DNA of 15,621 nt from Eubacteriales bacterium (GTDB lineage: Bacteria > Bacillota > Clostridia > Christensenellales > CAG-138): the NCBI GenBank assembly GCA_028701165.1, contig JAQVRG010000008.1:1-15621 (forward strand), given 5' to 3'. The number at the start of each line of letters is the position of its first letter. The first letter of the stretch is position 1. This document shows, piece by piece, positions 6,998 through 14,208 of the stretch. The notes beneath the pieces are model-generated. The model had not been told where the DNA came from. It saw only the letters and a program-made list of their open reading frames with translations, and searched no databases. The translations under genes and the position numbers were made by a program.

Positions 6998-7011
6998 GTA
7001 TACCTGTATAC
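6998..7011. promoter_or_regulatory. Operator-like palindrome GTATACCTGTATAC
   Basis: Two GTATAC half-sites, each itself palindromic, lie 2 nt apart in the intergenic region, about 40-50 nt before the TRAP start and about 140 nt before the pit leader. TGTATAC-type sites resemble operators of GntR (FadR-subfamily) regulators, which often control organic-acid transporters. No regulator gene lies next to it. Confidence 0.5.
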
Positions 7012-7153
7012 AAAAGAGTGCGAAAAACAGCCTGCATCTACAAAAATAACATTGGTGCGTGAAGCGCGCAATGCACACAATAAAATGAAAACGGCTTCTT
7101 AACGCGCGCGCCGCAAATTTAACAGAACGGCAACGCGAAACGGAGGAAATGGC

Positions 7154-7231
7154 ATGGAATTTGGATGCCGGGAATGTTATGATAGAGCAATGCGAAATTT
7201 GGATAAAGAAAGAGAACGGCGACGCGGATGA
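7154..7231 (+). CDS. 25-residue CxxC leader peptide, translationally coupled to pit
   Basis: A short frame begins at an ATG at 7154 with the best ribosome site of the operon (GGAGG at 7142-7146, 7 nt spacing). It ends in a TGA at 7229-7231 that overlaps the pit ATG (7228-7230) as ATGA. The peptide starts MEFGCRECYDRAM, with C5 and C8 in a CxxC, and ends in a charged stretch (KERERRRG). Pit has no usable ribosome site of its own, since a purine run ends 13 nt upstream, so pit translation probably depends on ribosomes finishing this frame. A competing ATG at 7149 lies only 2 nt from the GGAGG. The peptide could be a passive coupling device or a small metal- or redox-responsive product; sequence cannot decide. 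Confidence 0.6.
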   Translation: MEFGCRECYDRAMRNLDKERERRRG

Positions 7232-8280
7232 CGATTGGCTTTTGGGATTACCTACAGATGCTGCAAGGCAATCTGCCGTTGCTGCTTACAACGCTGCTGA
7301 CGCTGGGCGTCATACTCGTGAACGGATGGACGGACGCGCCAAACGCGATTGCAACCTGCGTATCTACGCGCGCGATGCCGCCTTTTACAGCCATCCTTAT
7401 GGCTGCCGTGTTCAATTTCTTTGGCGTTCTTGTGATGACGATGATCAATGCCAAGGTTGCCATGACGATCTATGGGATGGTGGATTTCGGCGATAACGCA
7501 CAGGAGGCGGTGATCGCTTTGTGCGCAGCGCTTTTTGCGATCGTCGCTTGGGCTACCGTCGCTTGGCGTTTTGGCATACCGACAAGTGAAAGCCACGCGT
7601 TGATAGCGGGTCTTTCGGGCGCGGCGATCGCAATGCACGGAAGCTTGGACGGCATCAACTTCAGCGAATGGGTCAAGGTGCTTTACGGGCTGGCGGCGTC
7701 AACCGTGCTGGGCTTCGTTTCGGGCTTTGGTACGGCGCGGATCATAGAAACGGTTTGCCGCAGGATGGACAGAAAGAAAACGATGCCCTTTTTTCGCGGC
7801 GCGCAAATTTTGGGCGGCGCAGGCATGGCTTTTATGCACGGCGCACAGGACGGACAGAAATTCATCAGCGTTTTCCTTCTGGGTATTTTCCTTTCCAATG
7901 GACAGGCCGGCGTTACAAATTTTACGATACCGCTTTGGCTGATGCTGGTGTGCTCGCTTGTTATGTCGCTGGGCACGTCCATCGGCGGGTATCGGATCAT
8001 TAAATCGGTGGGGATGGATATGGTGCGTCTGCAAGGATACCAAGGCGTTGCGGCCGACCTTGGCGCCGCCGTCTGCCTGCTGCTCTCTTCCGTGACGGGC
8101 ATACCGGTAAGCACAACGCACACCAAGACCACCGCGATCATGGGCGTAGGCGCGTCCCGCCGCTTAAGCGCCGTGAATTGGGGGATCGTAAGAGAGATGT
8201 CCATGGCTTGGGTTTTGACCTTTCCGGGCTGTGGACTGTTGGGCTTTGTCACGGCAAAGCTTTTTATGCTTCTGTTTTAA
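7228..8280 (+). CDS. pit: PiT-family inorganic phosphate transporter
   Basis: The 350-residue protein with about ten membrane helices carries the two inverted PiT repeats. The first has NGWTDAPNAIAT (32-43), equivalent to the NGWHDTANA motif of E. coli PitA, and GIPTSESHALIAG (about 116-128). The second has HGAQDGQK (204-211) and GIPVSTTHT (291-299). PiT proteins import phosphate, often as metal-phosphate, using H+ or Na+ at the cytoplasmic membrane. An in-frame stop at 7204 leaves ATG 7228 as the only reasonable start; it overlaps the stop of the CxxC leader frame. The DUF47 gene follows 13 nt downstream, the usual partner of pit in Bacillota. Low-affinity constitutive uptake is typical of the family; regulation here is not visible. 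Confidence 0.95.
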   Translation: MTIGFWDYLQMLQGNLPLLLTTLLTLGVILVNGWTDAPNAIATCVSTRAMPPFTAILMAAVFNFFGVLVMTMINAKVAMTIYGMVDFGDNAQEAVIALCAALFAIVAWATVAWRFGIPTSESHALIAGLSGAAIAMHGSLDGINFSEWVKVLYGLAASTVLGFVSGFGTARIIETVCRRMDRKKTMPFFRGAQILGGAGMAFMHGAQDGQKFISVFLLGIFLSNGQAGVTNFTIPLWLMLVCSLVMSLGTSIGGYRIIKSVGMDMVRLQGYQGVAADLGAAVCLLLSSVTGIPVSTTHTKTTAIMGVGASRRLSAVNWGIVREMSMAWVLTFPGCGLLGFVTAKLFMLLF

Positions 8281-8293
8281 TTAGGAGGTTATC

Positions 8294-8923
8294 ATGCAGA
8301 AAAAGAAGCGCGAATTTGATTATTTTGCCTATTTCCGCACTTGCGGCGTATGCGCGTGCGAGGCGGCGGAGTACCTGTATGAAACGCTGTCCGCCTTTGA
8401 TCCGGCCACGCTCAAGAACCGCGTGGACGCCATGCACCATATCGAGAACGAGGCGGACATGCGAAAGCATGAAATGACGCGGCGTCTTACGCACGCATTT
8501 ATTACGCCGTTGGAGCGGGAGGATATCATCGCGCTCTCCCAGGAGATGGACAATGTGGTGGACGCGGCGGAGGATGTGCTCCAGCGCGCCTATATGTTTA
8601 ATATTAGGAAGATCGGCCCGGAAACCATCGCCTTTGCCGAGCTGTTTGTCAAATGCTGCAAGGCGCTTTCAGCTACGCTCAACGAGCTGGGCAGTTTTAA
8701 GAAGACGAGCAGCAATATCAACAGGTATATCGTGGAGGTCAACGCCCTCGAAAGCGTTGGCGACGCTATGCACAACGAAAATATTCGGCGACTCTTTACG
8801 GAAAATACGGACGCGCGAGAGCTGTTGATATGGAGCAGTATGTTTGAATCCTTTGAGACCTGTCTGGATGCCTGCGAGCATGCCGCGGACGTTGTGGAGA
8901 CCGTCGTCATGAAGAATACCTAA
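8294..8923 (+). CDS. DUF47 / PhoU-like accessory protein of the Pit transporter
   Basis: The product is 209 residues, the usual DUF47 length, and almost wholly alpha-helical. It carries the PhoU-like acidic metal-binding pattern: HHIENEADMRKHEMTRRL (about 48-65), PLEREDIIALSQEMDNVVDAAEDVL (about 72-96), and the second repeat VNALESVGDAMHNENIRRLF. Such proteins are cytosolic partners of Pit transporters and are thought to tune transport. The ATG follows a strong TTAGGAGGT site. It lies 13 nt after pit, and a hairpin about 70 nt downstream probably ends the operon. Confidence 0.93.
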   Translation: MQKKKREFDYFAYFRTCGVCACEAAEYLYETLSAFDPATLKNRVDAMHHIENEADMRKHEMTRRLTHAFITPLEREDIIALSQEMDNVVDAAEDVLQRAYMFNIRKIGPETIAFAELFVKCCKALSATLNELGSFKKTSSNINRYIVEVNALESVGDAMHNENIRRLFTENTDARELLIWSSMFESFETCLDACEHAADVVETVVMKNT

Positions 8924-8993
8924 GCGCCGGTAGCAGAGCGGCGCGTAGAAAGCGACTTGCACGGGTCATAAAGATATTTATATCACAAAATAA

Positions 8994-9020
8994 GGCGGCT
9001 GTATCGGCCGCCCTTGTTAT
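8994..9020 (+). terminator. Terminator of the pit operon
   Basis: The stem GGCGGC/GCCGCC (8994-8999 with 9007-9012) has a 7-nt loop and is followed by CTTGTTATT. The stem is GC-rich but the U-tract is broken, so strength is uncertain. Confidence 0.5.
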
Positions 9021-9334
9021 TGCCTAAATACGGGAATTTCTCGGACGATTCAGCCTATAAAGAACGCGACAGAAAATGACAATCCATAAGAATGGCTAAT
9101 GGCAAGTGGATTATATACAAAAACGTACTATGGTGTGATATGGGTGAATTGCCTTACTTAGTCACGCACAACGTGATATAATCCCGCATAAATCGGAAGA
9201 TGGAACACTGCTTGCAGGCAAGCGGTTTTAGCATACTGAAGGCGAACGGTCACGACGCCGGATGCCATGCCGCGGGAGTTGATTCTGTGCACACGCACGC
9301 GCAGGCGTGATTCAGAAGGGGGAGGCGATACGCT
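9021..9334. other. Gene-free stretch holding the oadB promoter and leader
   Basis: No gene is seen. The first half is AT-rich. The second half holds an extended -10 promoter (9174-9182) with a palindrome, then a leader of about 145 nt. That leader carries a short GCTTG/CAAGC hairpin near 9210 followed by GGTTTT. I recognise no known riboswitch consensus. Confidence 0.5.
9162..9182 (+). promoter_or_regulatory. Extended -10 promoter with overlapping operator-like palindrome (oadB)
   Basis: TGATATAAT (9174-9182) is a full extended -10. The palindrome TCACG-CACAA-CGTGA (9162-9176) runs into it, so a bound protein would block polymerase. No good -35 is seen. The predicted transcript has a leader of about 145 nt before the GTG. 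Confidence 0.5.
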
Positions 9335-10441
9335 GTGGAAATACTGTATAAAAACTTATTTCTTCTGCAATGGCAGCAGATCGTGATGTGGCTGATTGGC
9401 GGAACGCTTATGTACCTCGCCATCAAAAAGGATATGGAGCCTACGCTGCTTTTACCTATCGGATTCGGAACGATCCTTGTGAATTTGCCGCTTTCCGGCG
9501 CCGTTACACAGGGGGCGGAGACGGGCATATTGGATACGCTTTTTCAAGCGGGCATTGCAAACGAACTTTTTCCGCTGGTGCTCTTTATCGGCATTGGTGC
9601 AATGATCGACTTCGGACCTGTGCTCACCAATCCCAAGCTGATGATCTTTGGCGCGGCGGCGCAGTTCGGTATCTTTCTTACCTTTTGCTTGGCTTCGATT
9701 TTCTTTCCTATCAATGACGCGGCTTCTATCGCGGTGATCGGTGCTGCGGACGGGCCGACGTCCATCGTCGTGGCACAGCGGCTCGGTTCGCGCTACATCG
9801 GCTCTATTATGATGGCGGCTTATTCGTATATGGCGCTTGTACCCATTATTCAGCCGCCCATCATTAAGCTTCTGACCACAAGGAAGGAGCGCCTGATCCG
9901 CATGGAGTATAAGCCGCAGGAGGTCAAAAGGTATACCCGCATCCTTTTCCCCATCATCATCACCTTTGTCGTGGGCGTTATCGCGCCGCAGGCGGTGCCC
10001 TTGATCGGGTTTTTGATGTTCGGCAACCTCATTCGGGAATGCGGTGTGCTCGATACGCTCTCGGAGACCGCACAGCGCGTGTTGGCAAACCTTGTTACAA
10101 TTTTCCTTGGCATCACGATCGCAAGCCAAATGCGCGCGGAGCAGTTTTTGCGGCCTGAAACGCTGATGATACTTGGGCTTGGCCTGATCGCTTTTGTTTT
10201 TGACACGGCGGGCGGCGTATTGTTTGCAAAATTCATGAACCTGTTTTTGAAAACGAAGCTCAATCCCATGATCGGCGCGGCGGGAATATCCGCGTTTCCC
10301 ATGTCGGGACGCATTGTGCACAAGATGGGCTTGGCGGAGGATAGAAACAATTTTCTGCTTATGCAGTCTATCGGCGTGAATGTATCCGGGCAGATCGCCT
10401 CCGTTATCGCGGGCGGTCTCATACTCAATTTCTTTATGTGA
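9335..10441 (+). CDS. Na+-translocating decarboxylase beta subunit-like protein (OadB/GcdB/MmdB family)
   Basis: The 368-residue membrane protein matches the beta subunit of sodium-pumping decarboxylases, which exports Na+ as a carboxybiotin carrier is decarboxylated. Conserved blocks are GIGAMIDFGPVLTNPK, GAADGPTSIV, NPMIGAAGISAFPMSGR (310-326) and GVNVSGQIASVIAGG. By hand alignment, residues reported as important in Klebsiella OadB (D203, Y229, N373, G377, S382, R389) correspond to D139, Y165, N310, G314, S319 and R326, all kept, so ion translocation is probably intact. The start is GTG, behind GGGGGAGG at 9 nt spacing. A mini-gamma gene follows after 20 nt. No carboxyltransferase or biotin-carrier gene is nearby, so the reaction partner is unknown; it may use subunits encoded elsewhere or act as an independent transporter. 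Confidence 0.93.
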   Translation: MEILYKNLFLLQWQQIVMWLIGGTLMYLAIKKDMEPTLLLPIGFGTILVNLPLSGAVTQGAETGILDTLFQAGIANELFPLVLFIGIGAMIDFGPVLTNPKLMIFGAAAQFGIFLTFCLASIFFPINDAASIAVIGAADGPTSIVVAQRLGSRYIGSIMMAAYSYMALVPIIQPPIIKLLTTRKERLIRMEYKPQEVKRYTRILFPIIITFVVGVIAPQAVPLIGFLMFGNLIRECGVLDTLSETAQRVLANLVTIFLGITIASQMRAEQFLRPETLMILGLGLIAFVFDTAGGVLFAKFMNLFLKTKLNPMIGAAGISAFPMSGRIVHKMGLAEDRNNFLLMQSIGVNVSGQIASVIAGGLILNFFM

Positions 10442-10461
10442 TCGGAAAGGAGGATCGATGT

Positions 10462-10599
10462 ATGACGATGAATCTCATGGCTTTTGTAGACAACCTGTAC
10501 TATATGGCGGTGGGTATGACGGGCGTTTTTTTGGTGATCGGCGTGATTATTGCCGCGACTTGCGTATTGCTGCGCGTTGGCGCAAATGAGAAGGCATAA
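10462..10599 (+). CDS. OadG-related small membrane subunit (45 residues)
   Basis: A frame of 45 codons begins at ATG 10462, 8 nt after AGGAGG (10448-10453) and 20 nt after the beta-subunit stop. It encodes one membrane helix with the gamma-subunit look (YYMAVGMTGVFLVIGVIIA, about 14-32) and then only a short tail (CVLLRVGANEKA). The pattern GM..VFLV is typical of OadG/MmdD. Classical gamma subunits are about 80-110 residues, with a long soluble tail that docks the carboxyltransferase; that tail is missing. I recall proteins of this size being named OadG-related small transporter subunits. An overlapping ATG at 10458 opens another frame with worse spacing and no sensible product. Confidence 0.8.
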   Translation: MTMNLMAFVDNLYYMAVGMTGVFLVIGVIIAATCVLLRVGANEKA

Positions 10600-10656
10600 G
10601 GAAAAGCCTGCAAATGCACACTTTGGTATGCGCGCGTTAAAATACCGCAAAGAAGG

Positions 10657-10685
10657 TTGCTGTTCTTATGCAATGTTGATATAAT
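10657..10685 (+). promoter_or_regulatory. Sigma-70 promoter for the APC permease
   Basis: The -35 TTGCTG (10657-10662), an exact 17-nt spacer and a perfect -10 TATAAT (10680-10685) lie about 65 nt before the coding start. A small stem CCGTC/GACGG follows in the leader. This makes the permease transcriptionally independent of the oadB pair. Confidence 0.7.
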
Positions 10686-10750
10686 ATACGCGTTTTGAAT
10701 AGACCGTCATAAAGACGGCAAGAAAGAAGGGTTGCTTTATCGACAACAAA

Positions 10751-12154
10751 ATGGAAAAGCGCTATGGTTTGCCTACAGCCATAGCCATGGTCATCGGAAT
10801 TGTGATAGGCTCCGGCGTGTTCATTAAGGGCGGAAAGGTACTCAGCCTTACCGGCGGGAATCTTTGGAATGCCGTACTGGTCGTCGGCATCGTGGGCGTT
10901 ATCTGTATTATTTGTTCTCTTGTATTTGCGGAGCTTGGCGCGCGTTATGAGAAGGTCAACGGCGTTGTGGATTACGCCGAAGTCGCGCTCGGGCCTACCT
11001 ATGCTTATTATGTGGGCTGGTTCATGACGACGATCTACTATCCTTCGCTGGCTGCGATCCTCGCCTTTTTTGCCGCCATGTTTACCTGTCCGCTGTTTGG
11101 TATCCAGGCTTTGGATTTTGCAAACGGCACCATTGCGGTGGAAGCCGTGGGCTTGGGCGCGGCCTATTTGATGATCGGCTACGGCCTTAACGCGATCAGC
11201 CCTAAGCTGGCGGGGAAAATGCAGGTATCCATGACCGTGATCAAGCTGATCCCCATCGTGCTGATGGCGGTCGTGGGCACCATTGCCGGGCTTTGCAACG
11301 GCACGACGGCGGCGGTGCTCAACACGGTAACGGAAAGCACGGCGGGCGGCGGCGGGCTCTTCAGCGGCGTTGTAGCGTTCGCTTTTGCCTATGAGGGCTG
11401 GATCATCGCAACCTCCATCAACGCGGAGCTGAAGGACGCAAAGAAGAACCTGCCCCTTGCGCTGATCTTTGGCGCGTTGTTCTGCACGGTGATCTACTGT
11501 CTCTATATTTTCTCGATGAGCTCCGTAGGGAGCGTTGAGACCATCATCGGGACGTGGCCTTTGGGCGAGAAGCTGCCGGGGATCGCGTTTTCCAACATTT
11601 TCGGAAACGTTGTGGGCACGCTTGTCTATGTGTTTGTCGCCATCTCCTGCCTTGGCACCATGAACGGTCTTATTATGGGCTCCTGCCGCGGCATGTACTC
11701 CGTAGCCGCGCGTAATATGGGCTTGCAGCCCGCGTTCTACGGCGATATTGATGCGCAGAACGGCTTTTCCATCAAATCCTGCTTGTTTGGCCTTATCATG
11801 GCGGGTTTCTGGTATGGTTGGACGACCATTATGTGGATGAAGGGGCCGGATTTCTTTGGCGGCGTGCATAACAGCCTGTGGCTTGGCTGGGAGCCGGATG
11901 AGATATCCATCGTAAATCTGTATGCAATGTATGTCCCCATGTTCATAGCTCTTATGGTGAAATGCAAGGATCTTGGATTCTTTAAGCGCTTTGTGCTGCC
12001 TTCTTTGGGCGTGGTCTGCTGCGTCTTTATGGTGTATTGCTGCTGCGTGGGCAAGGGCTATCAGCAGGTCATAGGCTACTTGATCTTCTTTGGGATCGTG
12101 ATGCTGATCGGTTGGGCTCTTGAAAACGCGCGGAAGAAAAAAGCGTTGGTGTAA
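10751..12154 (+). CDS. APC-superfamily amino-acid permease
   Basis: The 467-residue protein has about 12 membrane helices in APC order. The unwound first helix reads GIVIGSGVFI (16-25), the substrate-backbone-binding motif. Helix 6 and the loop after it read FAFAYEGWIIATSINAELKD followed by AKKNLPLAL (about 211-239), the APC consensus. It imports or exchanges amino acids; specificity cannot be assigned. The ATG at 10751 has no close ribosome site: AGAAGG lies 20 nt upstream, and 8 nt from that purine run an in-frame ATC (10739) would add four residues. A rare ATC start is thus conceivable. The gene has its own promoter and a strong terminator. Confidence 0.9.
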   Translation: MEKRYGLPTAIAMVIGIVIGSGVFIKGGKVLSLTGGNLWNAVLVVGIVGVICIICSLVFAELGARYEKVNGVVDYAEVALGPTYAYYVGWFMTTIYYPSLAAILAFFAAMFTCPLFGIQALDFANGTIAVEAVGLGAAYLMIGYGLNAISPKLAGKMQVSMTVIKLIPIVLMAVVGTIAGLCNGTTAAVLNTVTESTAGGGGLFSGVVAFAFAYEGWIIATSINAELKDAKKNLPLALIFGALFCTVIYCLYIFSMSSVGSVETIIGTWPLGEKLPGIAFSNIFGNVVGTLVYVFVAISCLGTMNGLIMGSCRGMYSVAARNMGLQPAFYGDIDAQNGFSIKSCLFGLIMAGFWYGWTTIMWMKGPDFFGGVHNSLWLGWEPDEISIVNLYAMYVPMFIALMVKCKDLGFFKRFVLPSLGVVCCVFMVYCCCVGKGYQQVIGYLIFFGIVMLIGWALENARKKKALV

Positions 12155-12181
12155 TCACAAGCATTGCATAGCGCGTGCGCA

Positions 12182-12228
12182 AGCGGGGATCGCTCGAAAG
12201 GAGCGATCCCCGCTATATTTTGCTTTTG
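12182..12228 (+). terminator. Strong rho-independent terminator after the APC permease
   Basis: A perfect 14-bp stem (arms 12182-12195 and 12201-12214, starting AGCGGGGATCGCTC) with loop GAAAG is followed by ATATTTTGCTTTT. It lies about 28 nt after the permease stop. Confidence 0.9.
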
Positions 12229-12504
12229 CGAAAGCGTATGGAATTGTATGGCAAAACGACTTAGCGGATGCTGGGTTATAGTACCATAAGCGCAGCGAGA
12301 GCGAAAGCGGGGAATCTGGGTTTTCTTATAATAACGGCTTCCTGATATTACAAAATCGACAAACGGATATAAGCGGGCGCAGCAATATTTTGACGTGGAA
12401 CGCGCAAAACGGATATTCCCTGCAGATTTGTATATAGTATAATAAAGCAAAGGTAAATAACAAGTATTTCCGCAGAGCGCATACGTCCAACCACAACAGG
12501 CAAA
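12229..12504. other. Gene-free stretch between two terminators
   Basis: This lies between the APC terminator and the minus-strand PEBP terminator. No gene with a ribosome site is seen; the open minus-strand frame (12507-12076) runs back through the permease and is not protein-like. An AT-rich patch near 12430-12450 contains TATAAT, but no good -35 and no gene follows it. Confidence 0.5.
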
Positions 12505-12539
12505 CAAAAAACCGCCTGCCCGGGTACTGACGGACGGTT
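12505..12539 (-). terminator. Terminator of the PEBP-family gene
   Basis: On the minus strand an imperfect stem with outer arms AACCG/CGGTT (plus wobble and inner pairs) is followed by TTTTTTG. It lies about 65 nt beyond the stop of the YbhB-like gene. Confidence 0.55.
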
Positions 12540-12604
12540 ATATAGGCTGATGGCGGGGCATACGGATGACGCTTCACCGTGCTTGATGGCGCATGACTGG
12601 CTTG

Positions 12605-13084
12605 TTACGGCTTATACCGGCCGATGATCTCTCCCTGCGCAAGAACATGTCCGGACATGGCCTTTACAAGATCGGCCTTTTTTGCATCGGAAGACAGCGT
12701 TAAAAGGCAGTCCAAGCCGTACACGGCAATGCGGTACCTGTGTTCTTTTTTAATAAAAGGCGGCTGCTTTGGCCCTCTGTATCGATGCTTTCCGTAGCCG
12801 ATCCCCTGTTTTGTGCCGTCTGGCAGCGTCGCGCCGTGCGGCATGCTTTCCGCGATGCGATCCGCCGCGGGGATGTTCCAGCAAAGCCAGTGGTTCAGCG
12901 TGCCTAACACGGGGATATCCAGATCGTCCATGATAATCGCAAGGGAAGCGATATCGGGCTTCAGCCCGCCGATGGAAAACGCCGGCGAAACGTCTTCTCC
13001 AAAGCCCGTATGCTGTTTCGGTATCCGTCCGTCCGGCCCGAAGGCGGGGCAATTGATCGCCAGTAGACTGATTTTGTTATCCAT
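12605..13084 (-). CDS. YbhB/YbcL family protein (PEBP / Raf-kinase-inhibitor-like)
   Basis: The 159-residue protein has the PEBP ligand-pocket pattern: MDDLDIP (52-58), LNHWLCWNIP (63-72), a glycine-rich loop, YRGPKQPP (102-109) and EHRYRIAVYGLD (114-125). Bacterial YbhB/YbcL proteins bind small anions or phosphorylated ligands; their physiological role is mostly unknown. No signal peptide is seen, so it should be cytosolic. I chose the ATG at 13084 because GAGGAA precedes it; an upstream in-frame extension to 13294 would cross the promoter and the divergent gene. Transcription probably starts from the extended -10 at 13141-13133. It is divergent from the hydrolase gene. Confidence 0.92.
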   Translation of the reverse strand: MDNKISLLAINCPAFGPDGRIPKQHTGFGEDVSPAFSIGGLKPDIASLAIIMDDLDIPVLGTLNHWLCWNIPAADRIAESMPHGATLPDGTKQGIGYGKHRYRGPKQPPFIKKEHRYRIAVYGLDCLLTLSSDAKKADLVKAMSGHVLAQGEIIGRYKP

Positions 13085-13132
13085 TTTCTTTTCCTCATCA
13101 ATAGCATGTGATCCGTCGTTGTCTGCACGCTT

Positions 13133-13141
13133 ATTATAGCA
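13133..13141 (-). promoter_or_regulatory. Extended -10 promoter for the PEBP-family gene
   Basis: The minus strand reads TGCTATAAT about 50 nt before the ATG at 13084. It is identical to the GNAT promoter core, and no clear -35 is seen. Confidence 0.65.
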
Positions 13142-13208
13142 CCGGAAGCGCCAATACGCCAATTGAGAAAGCGGACAGCACAGAGCCGGCGTTCGGCACG
13201 GCGCGGGG

Positions 13209-13237
13209 TTTACAAGAGAAGATAAATCGGATAGTAT
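13209..13237 (+). promoter_or_regulatory. Candidate promoter for the alpha/beta hydrolase
   Basis: The -35 TTTACA (13209-13214), a 17-nt spacer and a -10 TAGTAT (13232-13237) lie about 40 nt before the coding start. Confidence 0.5.
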
Positions 13238-13275
13238 TACGGAAAGATGAATCCGACGCGAAGGAAGGGAAAACG

Positions 13276-14208
13276 ATGCTTGACATACAAACATACCAAT
13301 GCGGCGAGAGCCAGATCGCCTATCATGTCTTTGGAGACGGAAAAATCAACATTGTTGTGGAAATGGGGCTGGGCGCCGCCATGGGGGAATGGTGGCATAT
13401 CGCACAGGCCTTGTCGGCGCAGGCACGATATACGGTGCTGCTTTATGAACGCGTCAAAAGCGGAAACCGCAAGACGTCCGTTCCCTCCCGAAGCCCCGAA
13501 CATATCGCCAAAGAGCTCAAGGCCTTGCTGGATGCGCTTGGGCATGAGGAACGGATTATTCTGCTTGCCCATTCGCAGGGGGGATTGTATGCACAGCAGT
13601 TTGCACGCTTATACCCGTCCCTCGTGAAGGGGCTTATCCTGCTTGATCCGCTGACCGCGGAGGATAATCGTTTTCGCGCGGTGCTTACACCGGAGGAATT
13701 CCGCAAAAGCGGCGTGGATAAATTCAGTAATCTAACGCTTCCCAAGACGCTTGCAAAACTACATCTGGGCTTTGTTATCAAAGCCTTCATGAAAAGCGCG
13801 CCGCCCTTGTGTTATGCTCAAGCCTTTTCGAATGACGCGCGGGCATACGTTTTAGACGCGCTAACCAAGCCCGCGTTTTACCAAACCGCGATGGAGGAAT
13901 ACCGCCTGTCGCATTTGGAGGAGAACCTGTCCGGCTTGCATGACGCGGCAGGCTTTCCGCGCGTTCCGCTCGCGCTGATCACACATTCCTCGGCGCTTGC
14001 CGAAAAGGAGACGATGGAATTCGGCGGCGCTTCGCCGGAGCCTGCTAAAAAGGTCGAGGAGCTTTGGCAGACGCTGATGAAGAACTATCTGACCTTCTCC
14101 CCAAGCGCAAAATACATACAGGCGGAAAAGAGCACGCACTACATTCATCTGATGCAGCCGGAGCTGATCGACGAGGCGCTGGAATTCATAGAAAAGACGT
14201 GCGCATAG
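13276..14208 (+). CDS. Alpha/beta hydrolase
   Basis: The 310-residue protein has the alpha/beta-hydrolase fold: an early strand IVVEMGLGAAMGEWWHIA in the oxyanion region, the nucleophile elbow LLAHSQGGLYAQQFARLYP with S100 (AHSQG, an alanine where GxSxG usually has the first glycine), a helical cap in the middle, and STHYIHLMQPELI near the C-terminus offering H288 as the catalytic base. The acid residue is not obvious. The substrate (ester, amide or lactone) cannot be inferred. I chose the ATG at 13276 behind GGAAGGGA; upstream in-frame codons cross the promoter. It is not close in sequence to the truncated hydrolase at 2569. No signal peptide is seen, so it is probably cytosolic. Confidence 0.9.
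   Translation: MLDIQTYQCGESQIAYHVFGDGKINIVVEMGLGAAMGEWWHIAQALSAQARYTVLLYERVKSGNRKTSVPSRSPEHIAKELKALLDALGHEERIILLAHSQGGLYAQQFARLYPSLVKGLILLDPLTAEDNRFRAVLTPEEFRKSGVDKFSNLTLPKTLAKLHLGFVIKAFMKSAPPLCYAQAFSNDARAYVLDALTKPAFYQTAMEEYRLSHLEENLSGLHDAAGFPRVPLALITHSSALAEKETMEFGGASPEPAKKVEELWQTLMKNYLTFSPSAKYIQAEKSTHYIHLMQPELIDEALEFIEKTCA

Noticed and set aside
7105..7120. Alternating CGCGCGCG tract as a functional Z-DNA or repeat element
   Set aside because: Short CG runs are common throughout this window and nothing around it suggests a specific role.
7149..7496. 115-codon plus-strand frame starting just before the CxxC leader
   Set aside because: Its ATG is only 2 nt from the GGAGG, and most of it is an out-of-frame shadow of pit.
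9452..10321. 289-codon minus-strand frame opposite the oadB-like gene
   Set aside because: It is an antisense shadow, highly charged and without motifs; the opposite strand is a clear OadB homologue.
10637..11869. 410-codon minus-strand frame opposite the APC permease
   Set aside because: It is an antisense shadow with low-complexity His/Arg/Asp-rich composition. The plus-strand permease has clear family motifs, a promoter and a terminator.
12430..12450. TATAAT in the AT-rich gene-free stretch as a promoter of a small RNA
   Set aside because: No acceptable -35 or extended -10 TG is present, and no gene or terminator of its own follows on the plus strand.
13085..13294. N-terminal extension of the PEBP-family protein
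   Set aside because: It would cross the extended -10 promoter and overlap the divergent hydrolase promoter. The ATG at 13084 has a GAGGAA site and gives the normal family length.
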